Notes: generated by a model from the sequence alone, not told the origin. Shown: positions 8,967-17,790, counted from the first letter of the stretch. The stretch: DNA of 64,000 nucleotides from Aliamphritea hakodatensis (GCF_024347195.1 NZ_AP025281.1:1612001-1676000); one strand, 5' to 3'. Numbers and translations are program-made.

Positions 8967-9433
8967 ACCTGCCAGATGGCATAAGCGTTATTCAGGCAGG
9001 CCCTGAGGATGCTCATGAAGTCGCCCGGCTGGTCAGGGCGCTGTTACTGGAGCTTGAGCCGGGTGCAGACGCTGAGCTCAGCGCTATGAATTTGCCGAAG
9101 CAGGCGAAGGATATGCTGGCTGATCAGCTTATCTATGCGTTCTTTGCCCTTTATGCCGGGGAGTTAGTGGGGGTTATTACCCTGCACCGCTGTGCTGCTC
9201 TGTATGCAGGTGGGGTGTTTGGAGAAGTCTCTGAGCGGTATGTTGTACCTGGCTACCGTTCGATGAAAGTTGGCGAGCGGTTGCTGGACAAGGCTATGGC
9301 ATTTGCAGCGAAGCAGGGTTGGCAACGGCTGGAGGTCGGTGCGCCGCCACTGGCTGAATTTCCCCGGGCTCAGCAATTTTATGAAGCGAACGGCTTTATC
9401 TGCACCGGCCAGCGGTTACGCAGGCTGGTATAA
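8963..9433 (+). CDS. GNAT-family N-acetyltransferase
   Basis: A 156-residue GNAT acetyltransferase. The central strand-helix YVVPGYRSMKVGERLLDKAM (about 93-112) matches the acetyl-CoA pyrophosphate-binding motif A in degenerate form, and FYEANGFICTGQRLRR is the typical C-terminal end. Translation appears to begin at a TTG within the TTGA overlap with the preceding stop; the next in-frame ATG would cut into the fold. The acceptor is unknown. It is the last gene of the DUF2252-DinB-GFA-GNAT run. Confidence 0.8.
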   Translation: MNLPDGISVIQAGPEDAHEVARLVRALLLELEPGADAELSAMNLPKQAKDMLADQLIYAFFALYAGELVGVITLHRCAALYAGGVFGEVSERYVVPGYRSMKVGERLLDKAMAFAAKQGWQRLEVGAPPLAEFPRAQQFYEANGFICTGQRLRRLV

Positions 9434-9462
9434 AAAAACCACCGCAATGCGGTGGTTTTTTT
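9432..9462. terminator. Bidirectional intrinsic terminator
   Basis: Hairpin accaccgc/gcggtggt flanked by seven A and seven T. It closes both the acetyltransferase run and the convergent chemoreceptor gene. Confidence 0.85.
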
Positions 9463-9478
9463 ATACTGCAGTGTCGGT

Positions 9479-11482
9479 TTAACCGAGGTTAAACACGCTG
9501 GTGAGTTTCTGCTGACGCTCCGCAAGGCCGGACAGGGCTTCGCTGCCCCGGGCGGTTTGCTGGGCATCGTGGGCACCCTGTTCGGCCATGTCGGCGATAC
9601 GCTGTACGCTGGCAGATATTTCCTGGCTGACCGATGTCTGTTCTTCAGCAGCCACCGCGATATGCTCTGACATATTACGAATCTCAGACAGCTGGCTAAC
9701 CATGTTCTCCAGAGAGTGTCTGGCCTGTTCGGTCTGGTCAACACTGGACTGGGCTTCCTGACGGCTGCTTTCCATAATGGTCACGGCTTCTTTTGCCCGG
9801 GTTTGCAGTTTGTCGATCATCGCCTGAATATCTTCAGTGGAGTCCTTGGTACGGCTGGCCAGGTTGCGTACTTCATCCGCCACTACCGCAAAGCCGCGGC
9901 CCTGTTCACCGGCACGGGCGGCTTCGATTGCAGCGTTAAGCGCCAGCAGGTTGGTCTGGCCGGCAATGCCGTTAATCACTTCAAGGATCTGGCCGATGTT
10001 GGCGGAGTCTTCATTGAGCTGAGTAATGACCGCAGAAGCCCGGTCAATTTCACTGGCCAGACCATTAACTACAGTAATGTTTTGCTGCATCAGGGCACGG
10101 TTTTCGCCGGCAGTGTTATCAATGGCGGTAACCTGTTGCTGGGCCTGTTCGGCACTTTGTGCGACTTCTTCCGCCGCGGCAGACATCTGATGAATGGCAG
10201 TCGCCACCTGAGTGGTATGCTGGTTCTGTTCATCCATCAGTTGATTAGTACGGTCGCTGATGGTGGCGGCTTCCCGGGCGGATTCGCTGATCTTGCCGGA
10301 GGCACTCTGGATATCCCGGATAATGCTTTCCTGCTTGCTTGCAAGATCGTTCACCCACTGAGATAGCTGACCGAATTCGTCTTTGCTGGTAATGCTCAGG
10401 CGTTGGCTGAGGTCACCGTCGGCAATGGTTTTCAGGATCGACATCACCCGGTTCAGCGGCGTGCGGATGTTATGGCTTACCCAGATGGCTATGATGATGG
10501 CGATGATCACGGATGCGGCGCTGATAATGATGCTGGCGGTCTGGCTCAGGCTGACGGTGTCACGGGCATTCAGTGTGGCGGCATCCGCAAGGGCCTGAGA
10601 ATCAGCCCGCAGCTGGTTAACGGTGTCGTTGGTGCTGTTGATGGTGGCCGAGAGCTGTTCCAGCAATGCGGCGATCTGCAGTTTCAGTTCAACCCGCTTT
10701 TTATGTACCTGAACAACGCCGTCCGGTGCGGTTGTGGCCTGCTGAATAATGGCCAGGGTTTCCAGCAGATTGTCGGCGGACGCACTGCCGGAAGCCTTCA
10801 GCTTTTCCAGCCGGTCCTGCATGGCTTTCAGCCCGTAACCGGTAATGTTGAATGAGCTTTCCAGCGGTTTAATAACGCTCAGATCTTCACTTTTTAACAG
10901 CCGGCCGATGTCGCTGGTGACCGTTTGCAGGTTGCTGGTAAGAATCGGACCGGCATTCTGCTCAGCCAGATTTTCACCGTATTCCGTCAGATCGTTGATA
11001 TCCACGGTGAAGAACTTGAGTTCGTCCAGCAGGTCACTTTCCAGCTGTTTAACATCAGCTCCCAGTAACAGGTACTGACGGTGGCTGCTCATGGCCTGCT
11101 GTGAACTGCTGAAAAATGCATTGGCCTGAGGGTCGATAACACTGATCGCTTCACTGACCTGCGGATACTGCTTACTCAGATTGAGCAGGGCTTCCCGCTG
11201 GGTGTTATAGCCGGCCTGTTGCGTGTTCAGGGCGTCTTCCTGAGCGCTCAGGGTAGTGTCGTTCTGGCTACTCATGAACTGCATCAGGGCTTTGTTGGCG
11301 GACAGCAGGGCGACTGCGATATCGGCACTGTGGGTGGCGATCGGGGCAATTTCACCGGTGGTCCGCTGAAACTGGGTATCAACGGCGTCCAGGCTACGGT
11401 ATGAGGTAGTGCTGATGACCAGCAGCAACAGAACAAGCAGCGCAAATCCGCCACCGATACGGTGGGTAACAGAGAGATGCAT
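9479..11482 (-). CDS. Methyl-accepting chemotaxis protein
   Basis: A 667-residue transmembrane chemoreceptor. It has a first membrane segment (about 9-27), a long helical periplasmic region to about 320 that is probably a four-helix-bundle type sensor, a second membrane segment (about 322-342), a HAMP domain and a cytoplasmic signalling domain. The highly conserved hairpin tip reads QTNLLALNAAIEAARAGEQG. The ligand cannot be read off. There is no pentapeptide receptor tail for CheR. It is monocistronic and its upstream region carries a nested inverted repeat. Confidence 0.92.
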   Translation of the reverse strand: MHLSVTHRIGGGFALLVLLLLVISTTSYRSLDAVDTQFQRTTGEIAPIATHSADIAVALLSANKALMQFMSSQNDTTLSAQEDALNTQQAGYNTQREALLNLSKQYPQVSEAISVIDPQANAFFSSSQQAMSSHRQYLLLGADVKQLESDLLDELKFFTVDINDLTEYGENLAEQNAGPILTSNLQTVTSDIGRLLKSEDLSVIKPLESSFNITGYGLKAMQDRLEKLKASGSASADNLLETLAIIQQATTAPDGVVQVHKKRVELKLQIAALLEQLSATINSTNDTVNQLRADSQALADAATLNARDTVSLSQTASIIISAASVIIAIIIAIWVSHNIRTPLNRVMSILKTIADGDLSQRLSITSKDEFGQLSQWVNDLASKQESIIRDIQSASGKISESAREAATISDRTNQLMDEQNQHTTQVATAIHQMSAAAEEVAQSAEQAQQQVTAIDNTAGENRALMQQNITVVNGLASEIDRASAVITQLNEDSANIGQILEVINGIAGQTNLLALNAAIEAARAGEQGRGFAVVADEVRNLASRTKDSTEDIQAMIDKLQTRAKEAVTIMESSRQEAQSSVDQTEQARHSLENMVSQLSEIRNMSEHIAVAAEEQTSVSQEISASVQRIADMAEQGAHDAQQTARGSEALSGLAERQQKLTSVFNLG

Positions 11483-11600
11483 AACAGCTCCTTAAAGCTT
11501 TTTATTGTTATGGGTGCAGGTCTGGCTTCTTGTGAAAGCACCGGCCTGTACGCAATCCATTGTTATGACGTTCCCTGTAATATTTACCGGCTCAGTATAA

Positions 11601-11632
11601 GGTTGTTAAATGATCATTTAATTAAAACAACC
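11601..11632. promoter_or_regulatory. Nested inverted repeat upstream of the chemoreceptor gene
   Basis: A 16-bp perfect palindrome (TTAAATGATCATTTAA, 11606-11621) lies inside outer arms GGTTGTT (11601-11607) and AACAACC (11626-11632). It sits about 120 bases before the chemoreceptor start and looks like an operator. The binding protein is unknown. The rest of 11483-11713 shows nothing definite. Confidence 0.45.
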
Positions 11633-11713
11633 TCGCACTTTGGGTTTTGACTGCCCAATCTGGGTTTTTTGGTCGTGAATGGGCATGTTGAGAAAGACTC
11701 TGTCGTAAAAGAT

Positions 11714-11738
11714 AAAACCACCGTTTTAGCGGTGGTTT
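11714..11738 (-). terminator. Intrinsic terminator downstream of gloA
   Basis: Hairpin aaaccaccg/cggtggttt with a short TTTTAG loop, placed 40 bases beyond the gloA stop in the minus direction. Confidence 0.75.
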
Positions 11739-11778
11739 CAGTGTGGGGCTTTTCTGCAGAAGCGTGCTTTAATCGGGC

Positions 11779-12219
11779 TTACCAGTGACCGGTGTTTTCC
11801 ATTGAAACCCATGGCTCTGCCGGTGCCAGTGATTCACCTTTCTGCAGTAGTTCCACAGAAATGTTATCCGGTGAGCGGACAAATGCCATGTGGCCGTCCC
11901 GGGGCGGGCGGTTGATGGTGACGCCGGCGTCCTGAAGTTTCTGGCACAGGGCGTAGATATCATCCACCTCAAACGCCAGATGGCCAAAGTTGCGGCCTTC
12001 ATCATAGTCTTCCGGGTCCCAGTTATACGTCAGTTCCAGTAACGGGCTCTGGTGTTCCCGGGCGTGGGCTTCGTAGTGAGGGTCAGCCAGAAAGCTCAGG
12101 GTGAAGCGGCCACCTTCGTAGTCGTTACGTTTGATTTCAGTCAGACCCAGCAGGTCGCAGTAGAATTTCAGGGATGCGTCCAGGTCTTTTACCCGAACCA
12201 TGGTGTGTAGGTAGCGCAT
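11779..12219 (-). CDS. gloA: Glyoxalase I (lactoylglutathione lyase)
   Basis: A 146-residue VOC-fold enzyme that isomerises the methylglyoxal-glutathione hemithioacetal to S-lactoylglutathione. The four metal ligands of the E. coli GloA type are recognisable: His5, a Glu near 62 in LLELTYNW, His80 in NFGHLAFEV and a Glu near 123 in SVELLQ. The length and the N-terminal segment (HTMVRVKDLDASLKFY) match the short, nickel-type bacterial class. No glyoxalase II gene is adjacent. It is monocistronic with its own terminator. Confidence 0.9.
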   Translation of the reverse strand: MRYLHTMVRVKDLDASLKFYCDLLGLTEIKRNDYEGGRFTLSFLADPHYEAHAREHQSPLLELTYNWDPEDYDEGRNFGHLAFEVDDIYALCQKLQDAGVTINRPPRDGHMAFVRSPDNISVELLQKGESLAPAEPWVSMENTGHW

Positions 12220-12340
12220 GGTGGCCTCGTTGTTTTTATGCGAAGGGTGAGAGTGGCGAATGTTCGCTGCGGCTTTGGCCGTCTCTTGTCATGTGCCTGA
12301 TTCTACATAAGTTAACCGCAATAATGCAGTGCCGGGCTGA

Positions 12341-12688
12341 TCAGAAAATCCACCAGAGGAAGGCAACAGCGGAGACGGCGGCTGCACCGCAGAGGCTCAG
12401 TAAGTACAGCGCCATTAGCAGGGTGTAGTACCGGATGGCCAGATAGCCGGCGGCGATGGCAAATCCTGCACCGGTAACGGTTTGTAACCAGCCGGGCCAG
12501 AGTTCCGGGTAGCTGCTTAGTGCAATGTAGGTGAGCCCGGCGAGTGCCAGCGTCAGCAGCAGGTCTGTAGCAATGTGGAGCCCGCTCTGATCAGGCTGTC
12601 CGGAGGCTGAGTCGTCCCGGATAAATATGGGCTGGCCGGGGTGTTTGTCGTCTAAGTGCAGCGTATAGCGCGGGTATTTCCCATTCAT
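12341..12688 (-). CDS. Small membrane protein of unknown function
   Basis: About 115 residues from the ATG at 12688 (MNGKYPRYTLHL), preceded by AGG at seven bases; an upstream ATG at 12712 would add eight residues. The first 45 residues are polar. The remainder forms three hydrophobic helices (about 43-58, 68-85 and 90-112) ending in FLWWIF. I recognise no family. It is monocistronic, with the gloA promoter region on one side and the cyclase/5-oxoprolinase operon on the other. Confidence 0.55.
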   Translation of the reverse strand: MNGKYPRYTLHLDDKHPGQPIFIRDDSASGQPDQSGLHIATDLLLTLALAGLTYIALSSYPELWPGWLQTVTGAGFAIAAGYLAIRYYTLLMALYLLSLCGAAAVSAVAFLWWIF

Positions 12689-12812
12689 AAGCAGGCCTTT
12701 TCTGTCACACATTTGTCAGTATAGAAGGGCTTTGCGCAGGTGAGGGAAAGTGTGGATGTTTTTATGTGAAGCTTTTGTGAAGGGCTTTTTATTACCGGCT
12801 TAGCACAGATAC

Positions 12813-12840
12813 AAAAACGGCCGCTGAATGCGGCCGTTTT
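12813..12840 (-). terminator. Intrinsic terminator of the DUF1445-pxpABC-DUF4392 operon
   Basis: Hairpin aaaacggccgc/gcggccgtttt with a TGAAT loop, 16 bases beyond the DUF4392 stop in the minus direction. Confidence 0.85.
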
Positions 12841-12856
12841 CTGAGTGGCGGGGCAA

Positions 12857-13705
12857 TTATGCCATGCCGATAATTTTGCGCAGTTCCAGCAGAACGGATT
12901 CGCCTTCTTCCATCGGTAAGCCGTCTTCTGTTAGTTCGTTCAGGCGGGTAACGCCGTCAACACTGCCAAGGCCGGACAGGTATTCCAGAATTTCCAGTGG
13001 CTTAACCGCTTCCAGCAGATCGATGTTGTTCCACAGGCTCAGGAAAGACATGATGCCGTAGGCACCCCAGTTGGAAACGTCGGCGATACACAGTTCGTCA
13101 ACGCGGGTAGACGCAGACACAATGTCCAGATCTTTCAGAGCTTCAGTAATGTTACCCATGCCGATTTCGTTACCGCCGTCGCCGATACCGATGGTCGGGC
13201 ATTTAGCGTTATTGATGAAGGTATCGAAGCAGGCAGTGCGTGGGCTGATGCTTTCGCCGCGCATGTTGTAGTAACCGCCGTCAGCTGCCTGGCCCGGACG
13301 TTCGATAGACAGAACCGCATCCGGGTTATAGTGGTACAGGGCCTGGAAGGCTTCCAGTTTGCGTTCCTGGTGTTCACCCACACGGATTTCATGCACGCGG
13401 AAATCTTTCATCAGGGCTTGTGAAACCGGTGGGCCACAGACGATCACAGGCGTCGCACCCAGGGTTTCCAGCGCACGGTAAAGCGCGATGGCGCCAACCG
13501 GGCCGTCGGTTTCAAACGTATCAACCACCGGGAAGCCGGTGCCGATCAGAACGTGACCTTTACATTTGTTGAGGATACGCGCTGCACGCAGGTAGTAACC
13601 GGTTTGCAGGGCAGGCTGCACGGTTTTCATACCCCGCAGGTTACGGGCAACCAGAGCATCTTCGATTTGCTGGCTCAGTGCCGCCTCATTCATTAAATTT
13701 TCCAT
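12857..13705 (-). CDS. DUF4392 protein, homologue of the C-terminal half of D-glutamate cyclase
   Basis: A 282-residue protein with the DUF4392 (D-glutamate cyclase C-terminal) fold. Visible blocks are LIGTGFPV near residue 53, ETDGPVGAIALYRALE, SIERPGQAADGGYYNM and GIGDGGNEIGMGN, a glycine-rich motif typical of the family. In the vertebrate mitochondrial enzyme DGLUCY, which turns D-glutamate into 5-oxo-D-proline, this domain follows a DUF1445 domain. Here the two halves are separate genes at opposite ends of one operon, with pxpABC between them. The function as a cyclase subunit is inferred from that link. It is the last gene of the operon, 208 bases after pxpC. Confidence 0.82.
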   Translation of the reverse strand: MENLMNEAALSQQIEDALVARNLRGMKTVQPALQTGYYLRAARILNKCKGHVLIGTGFPVVDTFETDGPVGAIALYRALETLGATPVIVCGPPVSQALMKDFRVHEIRVGEHQERKLEAFQALYHYNPDAVLSIERPGQAADGGYYNMRGESISPRTACFDTFINNAKCPTIGIGDGGNEIGMGNITEALKDLDIVSASTRVDELCIADVSNWGAYGIMSFLSLWNNIDLLEAVKPLEILEYLSGLGSVDGVTRLNELTEDGLPMEEGESVLLELRKIIGMA

Positions 13706-13913
13706 AGGTCATCTCTCTTTTTTGTCTGCTGGCGCGGTTCGGGCCGGTAACGTTACGCCGGCTTTGGCTGATCCGTCCGGACAGCAGCAAAAGTTTATTA
13801 ACAGCTGATTACAGCACGCTGTAACCGCATTTCTTATATCGGTAAAACATGACTGCCGGCGCTTGGTTGCAGTTACTTGTCATACCGCAGCCGGGCCGGC
13901 AATCTCAGTTCGC

Positions 13914-14849
13914 TTACAGAGCTTCCGGCTCGGTCCGTGCGAAGCGCGCCTGTTCCAGGCAACGCAGGTTGTGTGCAGCGTCGATGCTGATTTCTTCAAA
14001 AGATACCGCAGAGCCTGGCAGTAGCTGGGTCAGGCGGGCAGTGTCCATGGCGATCATGGAACCGATCTTCGGATAACCACCGATGGTCTGGCGGTCATTC
14101 AGCAACACGATTGGCTGGCCGTCTGCCGGTACCTGAATGGCACCGTGGCAAATACCTTCTGACAGGATGCCGTCAATGGATGGCGTGATTTGCGGGCCTT
14201 CCAGACGGTAGCCCATGCGGTCGGCACGGTCAGTTACTTTATATTCGCTGCTGAAGAACAGACGCTTCTGAACATCGCTGAAGGCGTCCTGCTGGTAACC
14301 GGTGATCACCCGCAGGGAAACCGCCGCGGTGTAATCCGGACGGAAGGCTTCCGGCAGGCGGTAAACCTGCTGGTCTGCCGCAGATTCTGCCGGCAGGATA
14401 TCCCCTTGCTGCAGTTTTTCGCCGTTCAGGCCGCCGATCCCTTCACGGGTAACGGTGGCGGTGCTGGTGAAGCTTTTGGCAACGGTGAAGCCGCCGCTGA
14501 CTGCCAGATAGGCACGGGCACCGGCACTGGAGAATCCAACGTCGATACGGTCACCGGCCTGCACTTTATGGGCACACCAGCCTTCCTGTTCGGTACCGTT
14601 GATCTTCAGCGGCATGGCGGCACCGGTCAGTACAATATAGGTATCGCACTGGGCTTCCATCACCAGACCACCGATGCTGATTTCCAGCGCAGTGGCGTTG
14701 CCGTCGTTGTTCAGCAGACGGTTTGCCCAGGCAAAGGCATTGCTGTCCAGCGGGCCGCCGGTGGTCAGGCCGATACGGTGCTGACCGATACGGCCGGCAT
14801 CCTGAATCAGGGTTAACAGGCCAGGCTGTAATACTTTAAATCCGCTCAT
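13914..14849 (-). CDS. pxpC: 5-oxoprolinase subunit C (carboxyltransferase-like)
   Basis: A 311-residue protein of the KipA/PxpC family, the second half of the allophanate-hydrolase/carboxyltransferase fold. PxpA, PxpB and PxpC together cleave 5-oxo-L-proline to L-glutamate with ATP. Family segments seen are GLLTLIQDAGRIGQHRIGL (about 9-27), LTGAAMPLKING and the DRMGYRLEGP block. It overlaps the pxpB stop by one base (TAATG), so translation is coupled. Its position directly beside PxpB and PxpA makes the 5-oxoprolinase assignment firm against the KipAI alternative. Confidence 0.9.
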   Translation of the reverse strand: MSGFKVLQPGLLTLIQDAGRIGQHRIGLTTGGPLDSNAFAWANRLLNNDGNATALEISIGGLVMEAQCDTYIVLTGAAMPLKINGTEQEGWCAHKVQAGDRIDVGFSSAGARAYLAVSGGFTVAKSFTSTATVTREGIGGLNGEKLQQGDILPAESAADQQVYRLPEAFRPDYTAAVSLRVITGYQQDAFSDVQKRLFFSSEYKVTDRADRMGYRLEGPQITPSIDGILSEGICHGAIQVPADGQPIVLLNDRQTIGGYPKIGSMIAMDTARLTQLLPGSAVSFEEISIDAAHNLRCLEQARFARTEPEAL

Positions 14850-15550
14850 TACAGTTCGCCTCCCAGAGACAGAAATTCATCACGTTCGATGGGCTCAAAA
14901 CGAATCCGGTCGCCCACCTGTACCGGCATACTCGGGGTCGCGTCCGGGTTAAACATACGGGTAGGGCACAGGCCGATCAGGTTCCAGCCGCCCGGTGAAA
15001 CCGCCGGGTAAACGGCTGTCTGGCGGTCAGCAATGGCGACAGCGCCGCGGGGGACTTTCTGACGTGGTGTGGAAAGGCGGGGTGCAGCAATGCGCTCGTC
15101 CACTTCCCCCAGGTAGGCAAAGCCCGGCGCGAAGCCGATGGCATAAACCCGGTATTCCATTTCGCTGTGAATCTTAATGACTTCTTCGACGCTCAGGTTG
15201 GCGCGGCTGGCCAGATCTTCAAGGTCCGGGCCGGATTCGGTGCTGTAGTAAGCCGGCAGGCTGACTAAGCGGCCTTCAGATGCTTCACCGGCAGCCTGAT
15301 CGCTCAGCGCGGTACGGATACGGCGGCGTACTTCCAGATGGTCACAGGCCAACGGGTTAAAGATTACAAGCAGGGATGCATAGGATGGCACCATATCAAT
15401 CAGCACGTCGGCCAGTACGGTTTCCAGTGCGTCGACTGCCTGCTGAACTTTTGCGGATACGGCCGGATCGGTCTTTTCGCCAAAATACAGAATCAGGGCG
15501 TTTTCACCGGCAATTTCGACTCTCGTAGTTTGATATTCAGTCTGGCTCAT
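14849..15550 (-). CDS. pxpB: 5-oxoprolinase subunit B
   Basis: About 233 residues of the KipI/PxpB family, the first half of the carboxyltransferase pair. The start is the ATG at 15550 (MSQTEYQ), which overlaps the pxpA stop in an ATGA; a longer in-frame upstream extension would run deep into pxpA. The conserved C-terminal block with AIGFAPGFAYLGEVDERI and PRQKVPRGAVAIADRQTAVY is clear. Together with PxpA and PxpC it hydrolyses 5-oxoproline in the cytoplasm. Confidence 0.9.
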   Translation of the reverse strand: MSQTEYQTTRVEIAGENALILYFGEKTDPAVSAKVQQAVDALETVLADVLIDMVPSYASLLVIFNPLACDHLEVRRRIRTALSDQAAGEASEGRLVSLPAYYSTESGPDLEDLASRANLSVEEVIKIHSEMEYRVYAIGFAPGFAYLGEVDERIAAPRLSTPRQKVPRGAVAIADRQTAVYPAVSPGGWNLIGLCPTRMFNPDATPSMPVQVGDRIRFEPIERDEFLSLGGEL

Positions 15551-16281
15551 TGCTTGATCATCTCGCGGATTTCCTGAATGGCATTGACGCCGTCCATGTT
15601 GTCTCCGTGTACGCACAGGGTATCAGCACGCAGGTTCAGAACATTGCCGCTTACCGTGGTAATGGTGCCCTGTTCTTTCAGTTGCTTAACCTGCGCCAGC
15701 ATTTTGTCTTTGGTGTGAACAGCACCCGGCTTGCTGCGGGCCAGCAGTTTGCCATCGTCGTCGTAGCAACGGTCGGCAAAAATTTCGAACCAGAGGGAGA
15801 TGCCGGCTGCATCCGCTTCCGCCTGAATGGTGTCGGCTTCCGGGGTGCTCTGCAGCATCAGTACCAGCGGACGCTGGTAAGAGGCGATCGCTTCCATGAT
15901 GACTTTACGGACGTCAATGTTGGCCATCATGTCGTTGTACATAGCGCCGTGTGGCTTTACGTAAGCCAGTGTCAGGCCCAGGCTGGCAGCCATGCCGTCG
16001 ATCGCAGCGATCTGATACATCACCATGGCTTTCAGTTCAGCCGGAGAGGCTTTGATGCTGCGGCGGCCGAAACCAACCAGATCCGGGTAGCCCGGATGCG
16101 CGCCGATGGTGACATTGTTTTCTTTGGCCAGTTTCAGGGTTTTTTCCAGCACCAGCGGATCGCCGGCGTGGAAACCACAGGCGATGTTGGCCTGATCGAT
16201 ATGCGGCATGACCGCTTCATCCAGACCCATTTTCCAGGAACCGAAGCTTTCACCCAGGTCACAGTTCAGTTGTAACGTCAT
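15547..16281 (-). CDS. pxpA: 5-oxoprolinase subunit A (LamB/YcsF family)
   Basis: A 244-residue LamB/YcsF-family protein, the hydrolytic partner of PxpBC. The N-terminal NCDLGESFGSWKMG, the IACGFHAGDP motif and GAHPGYPDLVGFGRR are the family signatures, and VKPHGAMYND follows near 110. Length is typical. It lies 24 bases after the DUF1445 gene and overlaps pxpB by four bases. Confidence 0.93.
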   Translation of the reverse strand: MTLQLNCDLGESFGSWKMGLDEAVMPHIDQANIACGFHAGDPLVLEKTLKLAKENNVTIGAHPGYPDLVGFGRRSIKASPAELKAMVMYQIAAIDGMAASLGLTLAYVKPHGAMYNDMMANIDVRKVIMEAIASYQRPLVLMLQSTPEADTIQAEADAAGISLWFEIFADRCYDDDGKLLARSKPGAVHTKDKMLAQVKQLKEQGTITTVSGNVLNLRADTLCVHGDNMDGVNAIQEIREMIKQ

Positions 16282-16304
16282 GATAATTTCTCCAGTGCGC
16301 CGGT

Positions 16305-17093
16305 TTACAGAACGGCCAGACGGCTGTTTGGCAGGTCAGTGATCAGCATGTGGCCCGGGCTGTGGGTAATGCAGAAATCAGGTTTAGCCTGTTCGATAGC
16401 AACCTGTGGCGTAACGCCGCACGCCCAGAATACCGGCAGTTCACCTTCTTTAATGGTGACTGCGTCGCCGAAATCCGGGTTGTTGATGTCGCTGATGCCG
16501 ATCTGGGACGGGTCGCCCAGGTGCAGTGGCGCACCGTGTACTGACGGGAAGCGGGTACAGATCTGTACTGCACGGATCGCGTCAGCGGCTTTCATCGGAC
16601 GCATGCTGACCACTGTGGTACCGCTGAAGCGGCCGGCGCTGCGGCATTCGATATTGGTGCGGTACATCGGTACGTTAACGCCTTCGGTGATGTTACGTAC
16701 TTCCAGACCGTCAGCAATCAGGGCTTCTTCAAAAGAGAAAGAGCAGCCCAGTACGAAGGTCACCAGATCATCGCGCCAGTAGTCTTTTACATCGGCAACT
16801 TCGGCGGTCATCACGCCGTTTTCATAAATGCGGTATTTCGGGATATCGGAGCGGATATCCAGATCTTCACCCAGATCCGGCAGCATGAATGCGCCGGGCT
16901 GGCCGGACATGCCAACGATCGGGCACGGCTTAGGGTTCAGCTGACAGAACTGCAGGAAGTCATTGGCCCAGTCTTTTGGCATGATCGCCAGATTGCCCTG
17001 TACAAAACCCTGAGCGAAACCTGAAGTGTTGCCGGTGAATTCACCGCTGCGGATTTGCTGGCGAATTGCCAGAGGCGTCATGTCTGCGTTCAT
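16305..17093 (-). CDS. DUF1445 protein, homologue of the N-terminal half of D-glutamate cyclase
   Basis: A 262-residue DUF1445/UPF0317 protein often labelled putative hydro-lyase. Clear family segments are the N-terminal TSGFAQGFVQGNLAIMP (about 20-36), FVLGCSFSFEEALI and the C-terminal CGVTPQVAI followed by ITHSPGHMLITDL. In vertebrate DGLUCY the same domain is fused to the DUF4392 domain. It is the first gene of the operon that runs through pxpABC to the DUF4392 gene, which supports a role in turning D-glutamate or a related acid into a 5-oxoproline intermediate. Biochemistry on the stand-alone bacterial protein is not something I can cite. Confidence 0.85.
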   Translation of the reverse strand: MNADMTPLAIRQQIRSGEFTGNTSGFAQGFVQGNLAIMPKDWANDFLQFCQLNPKPCPIVGMSGQPGAFMLPDLGEDLDIRSDIPKYRIYENGVMTAEVADVKDYWRDDLVTFVLGCSFSFEEALIADGLEVRNITEGVNVPMYRTNIECRSAGRFSGTTVVSMRPMKAADAIRAVQICTRFPSVHGAPLHLGDPSQIGISDINNPDFGDAVTIKEGELPVFWACGVTPQVAIEQAKPDFCITHSPGHMLITDLPNSRLAVL

Positions 17094-17259
17094 AATAAAC
17101 CTTACTCTGAAACGGCTTGGCCGCTATTGTCTTTTATTGTCATATACAGGCTGATTCTGAGCATAAAGTATATGCTCTGTGCTGAATGCAGCCAGCGCGC
17201 GCTGACCGACAGGACCAGCGGTGCTGTCGGCAGGGAAATACTGTGCAGGGGAGGGGTGG

Positions 17260-17463
17260 CTAGCAGGCGGTGGCCTGTTGTGCCAGCCACTGATCAACCG
17301 CCTGTTTGGTGCGGGCGAAGAACACAACCCGGGCAACGGTGCTCAGTGCGCCGTTATGATTGACATTACGGCGGTAAACCCACCAGCTGTCGCCGGCTTT
17401 TTCGACAACTTCATCAACGTGGCGGATTTGTTGAAACTGGTGAAGAGGCATCGCTGTTCGCAT
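17260..17463 (-). CDS. Small hypothetical protein
   Basis: About 67 residues from the ATG at 17463 (MRTAMPLHQF). The composition looks coding, with DSWWVYRRNVNHNG in the middle and a helical, Gln-rich end (AVDQWLAQQATA). There is only a weak GAG ten bases upstream of the start, and a second ATG lies four codons on. I recognise no family. It lies upstream of the DUF1445 operon on the same strand, about 165 bases away, so co-transcription is possible. Confidence 0.45.
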   Translation of the reverse strand: MRTAMPLHQFQQIRHVDEVVEKAGDSWWVYRRNVNHNGALSTVARVVFFARTKQAVDQWLAQQATAC

Positions 17464-17667
17464 GGTTGTTATTCTCGTATCAGGCTCGCGAAAAAAAATT
17501 CTCAGACTGGCATTTTTACTTGCCACCCATAGGGCTGTCTAATGAATAATGATTGCCAGATCTGATAACTTTTATTTATCAGGATTTTTGGGGGTGGTGT
17601 TGTACAGACAGCATCAGCGGGGTAAGACAGAAATGTGCCACATTAGCGGTTTTTTTACTTCACTGTG

Positions 17668-17696
17668 TTGACAATAATCTCTGCCGGGGTATTATA
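17668..17696 (+). promoter_or_regulatory. Sigma-70 promoter of tRNA-Glu
   Basis: A perfect TTGACA (17668-17673) is followed after 16-17 bases by TATTAT/ATTATA. The start region after the -10 box is GC-rich (CGCCCCG), as in stringently controlled stable-RNA promoters. It lies about 95 bases before the tRNA. Bases 17527-17660 upstream show nothing else definite. Confidence 0.7.
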
Positions 17697-17790
17697 CGCC
17701 CCGTCCTGAGGATGACCTGAAGGCAGCCGGTTATACGCTTATTAACAAGCACTTATAACTGAATGCTTGAACGGAATTCCTACCTGCAGC

